Shown here piece by piece: positions 5,555 through 6,144 of a stretch of 6,144 bases of DNA. The notes beneath the pieces were generated by a model. The model made no database searches. It saw only the letters and a list, made by a program, of their open reading frames with translations, and had not been told where the DNA came from. Made by a program: the position numbers and the translations under genes. Source of the DNA: UMGS1002 sp964570825 (GTDB taxonomy: Bacteria > Bacillota > Clostridia > Oscillospirales > CAG-272); contig CAZMZJ010000036.1 of NCBI GenBank assembly GCA_964570825.1, positions 1 through 6,144 of the forward strand, in the 5' to 3' direction. Every line of letters starts with the position of its first letter. The first letter of the stretch is position 1.

Positions 5555-5627
5555 CGCAGTCAAGATCAAGCCGCCGTCCCGGCGGTTGCTGCCTTTATTG
5601 CCTCCGGCTCGGAGAATCTTGAAATAT
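5555..5627 (-). repeat. Dispersed GC-rich repeat, copy B (reverse orientation)
   Basis: Read on the minus strand this matches copy A (2882-2955): ATATTT, AGATTCTC, GAGCC, GAGGCA, a CCGCC...GGCGG hairpin and CTTGAC appear in the same order. The hairpin here is a perfect 6-bp stem 5571-5576/5580-5585 with loop TCC. The two copies lie 2.6 kb apart in opposite orientations and flank the AraC-type gene plus IS3, so recombination between them could invert that segment. A 65-codon frame covering this area (5463-5660) lacks a good start and follows the repeat, so it is not called as a gene. Confidence 0.6.
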
Positions 5628-5653
5628 CGCTTGGAATATCTCTTGGAATATCA
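5618..5653. repeat. Three tandem 12-bp repeats (CTTGRAATATCN)
   Basis: CTTGAAATATCG (5618-5629), CTTGGAATATCT (5630-5641) and CTTGGAATATCA (5642-5653) are head-to-tail with no gaps. They touch the outer edge of repeat copy B and share its AATCTTGAAATAT end, so they may have arisen by expansion of the repeat terminus. Copy number is likely variable between strains. Too short and without spacers for a CRISPR. Confidence 0.7.
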
Positions 5654-5690
5654 AATTTAATTTTCCATCAATTTACCGAGTCAACGATTA

Positions 5691-5726
5691 TTGACAAGTC
5701 TAATATGACCGGTAAAATGGTCATAT
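5691..5726 (+). promoter_or_regulatory. Consensus promoter overlapped by a perfect 8+8 palindromic operator
   Basis: TTGACA (5691-5696), 16-bp spacer and TAAAAT (5713-5718) make a near-consensus promoter. The -10 lies in the centre of a perfect palindrome, ATATGACC (5703-5710) and GGTCATAT (5719-5726), so a bound dimeric repressor would block RNA polymerase. TGACC-N-GGTCA sites of this size are typical of TetR-family operators; that assignment is inference. A T run at 5728-5735 follows, so a weak terminator reading is also possible. No intact gene lies downstream. Confidence 0.6.
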
Positions 5727-5740
5727 CTCTTTTTTAATAG

Positions 5741-5860
5741 GAAATAATTTTATTAGTATCCTGTATTGACATATTCTTTGCAGCATTTATATGTTTATTA
5801 TCTACAATAATTGCCATAGCACATACAAGTAATTTGTTATATGTTTTCATGTATTGGTAA
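5741..5860 (+). pseudogene. Start-less hydrophobic 39-codon frame behind the orphan operator
   Basis: Between TAG (5738-5740) and TAA (5858-5860) the frame reads as a mostly hydrophobic peptide (for example IDIFFAAFICLLSTIIAIAH), like one transmembrane helix or a signal anchor. AGGA (5739-5742) could be a ribosome binding site, but there is no ATG or GTG near it. It may be the ruined start of a membrane protein once driven by the promoter at 5691, or chance, since AT-rich DNA favours hydrophobic codons. Confidence 0.2.
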
Positions 5861-5881
5861 ATAAATTGTGAATAACGCCAA

Positions 5882-5910
5882 TTGACAAGAAATAATTACC
5901 ATGGTATGAT
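5882..5910 (+). promoter_or_regulatory. Strong rightward sigma-A promoter
   Basis: A perfect -35 TTGACA (5882-5887), an exactly 17-bp spacer and TATGAT (5905-5910, five of six) are present. Transcription would start near 5917 and run into the subtilase-like remnant. Because the first in-frame ATG (5924) is only about 7 nt from that start and has no ribosome binding site, the promoter does not look designed for this frame. A further TTGACA at 5766-5771 lacks a good -10. Confidence 0.6.
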
Positions 5911-5914
5911 ATAA

Positions 5915-6144
5915 AGCAACAGTATGGCATTAAACGGGAATTATACTATAAATTTATATATTAGAGGCATAGGGATAAAGGGTTTACCTATAAAATTTTA
6001 TATATACTCAGACGTGAGTTATATAATACAAAAATAAATTCGATGTTATTGCTGCCGGTAATGAAGGAAGTGCGGGATGTTATCAAGCATCGATGGCATA
6101 TAATCCTATTGTTGTTGGGGCAGTCAATTTTAATGGTACTGCAA
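5915..6144 (+). pseudogene. Fragment of a subtilisin-like (S8) serine protease, frameshifted, continues off the right edge
   Basis: From 6027 to the edge the frame reads ...KFDVIAAGNEGSAG, then SMAYNPIVVGAVNFNGTA. AAGNEG holds the oxyanion-hole Asn of S8 subtilases, and AYNPIVVGAVNFNGT is the strand that normally follows it. That frame is closed upstream by TAA (6024-6026). The preceding coding (YSDVSYIIQ) lies in the neighbouring frame, open from 5915. Removing one A from the run 6030-6034 joins them as YIIQNKFDVIAAGNEG. No DTG or HGT catalytic segment, signal peptide or ribosome binding site is present upstream, so the gene is N-terminally truncated as well. The catalytic Ser (GTSMA) would be beyond the window. 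A sequencing error in the A run could explain the shift but not the missing N-terminus. Confidence 0.65.

Noticed and set aside
5618..5653. CRISPR array
   Set aside because: Units are 12 bp, directly adjacent and without spacers.
5463..5660. 65-codon plus-strand open frame ending LKYRLEYLLEYQI
   Set aside because: Its content is set by the inverted-repeat block, repeat copy B and the 12-bp tandem repeat. There is no ribosome binding site before its start, so it is probably not translated.

Overview
The window looks like an accessory stretch of a low-GC Gram-positive (Bacillota) chromosome, most likely a gut or rumen Clostridia of the Ruminococcus/Oscillospiraceae type. That placement is inference. 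It rests on strong AAGGAG-type ribosome binding sites, consensus TTGACA/TATAAT promoters, AT-rich spacers, GC-rich hairpin repeats lying in those spacers, and the families present. No rRNA, tRNA, CRISPR array or replication origin was seen.

Layout, left to right. Positions 1-70 hold a strong leftward promoter and ribosome binding site for a gene that starts just outside the left edge. Positions 130-780 carry no convincing gene; they hold a hairpin-rich repeat, a 9-codon mini-ORF with a very good ribosome binding site, and a 12-bp-stem terminator. Positions 780-2504 (minus) encode a 574-aa membrane-anchored PAS-GGDEF-HD-GYP protein with intact motifs for both cyclic-di-GMP synthesis and breakdown. 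Positions 2505-3150 hold its promoter, a long bulged stem-loop, a second copy of the GC-rich repeat, and what looks like the 5' stub of a decayed transposase preceded by a large stem-loop. Positions 3151-4029 (minus) encode an AraC-type regulator with a C-terminal GyrI-like ligand-binding domain. Positions about 4158-5452 are an IS3-family insertion sequence, apparently intact in its reading frames, with a textbook -1 frameshift signal. Positions 5453-5660 hold an inverted-repeat-bounded GC-rich block, a reversed copy of the dispersed repeat and a three-unit 12-bp tandem repeat. Positions 5690-5910 contain two strong rightward promoters, one overlapping a perfect palindromic operator, but no intact gene behind either. 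The right edge (about 5915-6144) reads as the middle of a subtilisin-like (S8) serine protease, lacking its N-terminal catalytic parts and carrying an apparent one-base frameshift in an A run.

The two intact non-mobile genes are a signalling enzyme and a transcription regulator on the same strand, but 650 bp and a repeat/transposon scar separate them, so an operon is unlikely. The main theme is genome decay and rearrangement: an IS3 copy, a transposase stub, a truncated protease, orphan promoters, and a family of GC-rich hairpin repeats at the junctions. No clear new multi-gene system was found. The least explained elements are the dispersed repeat, with copies in both orientations, and the orphan operator-promoter.
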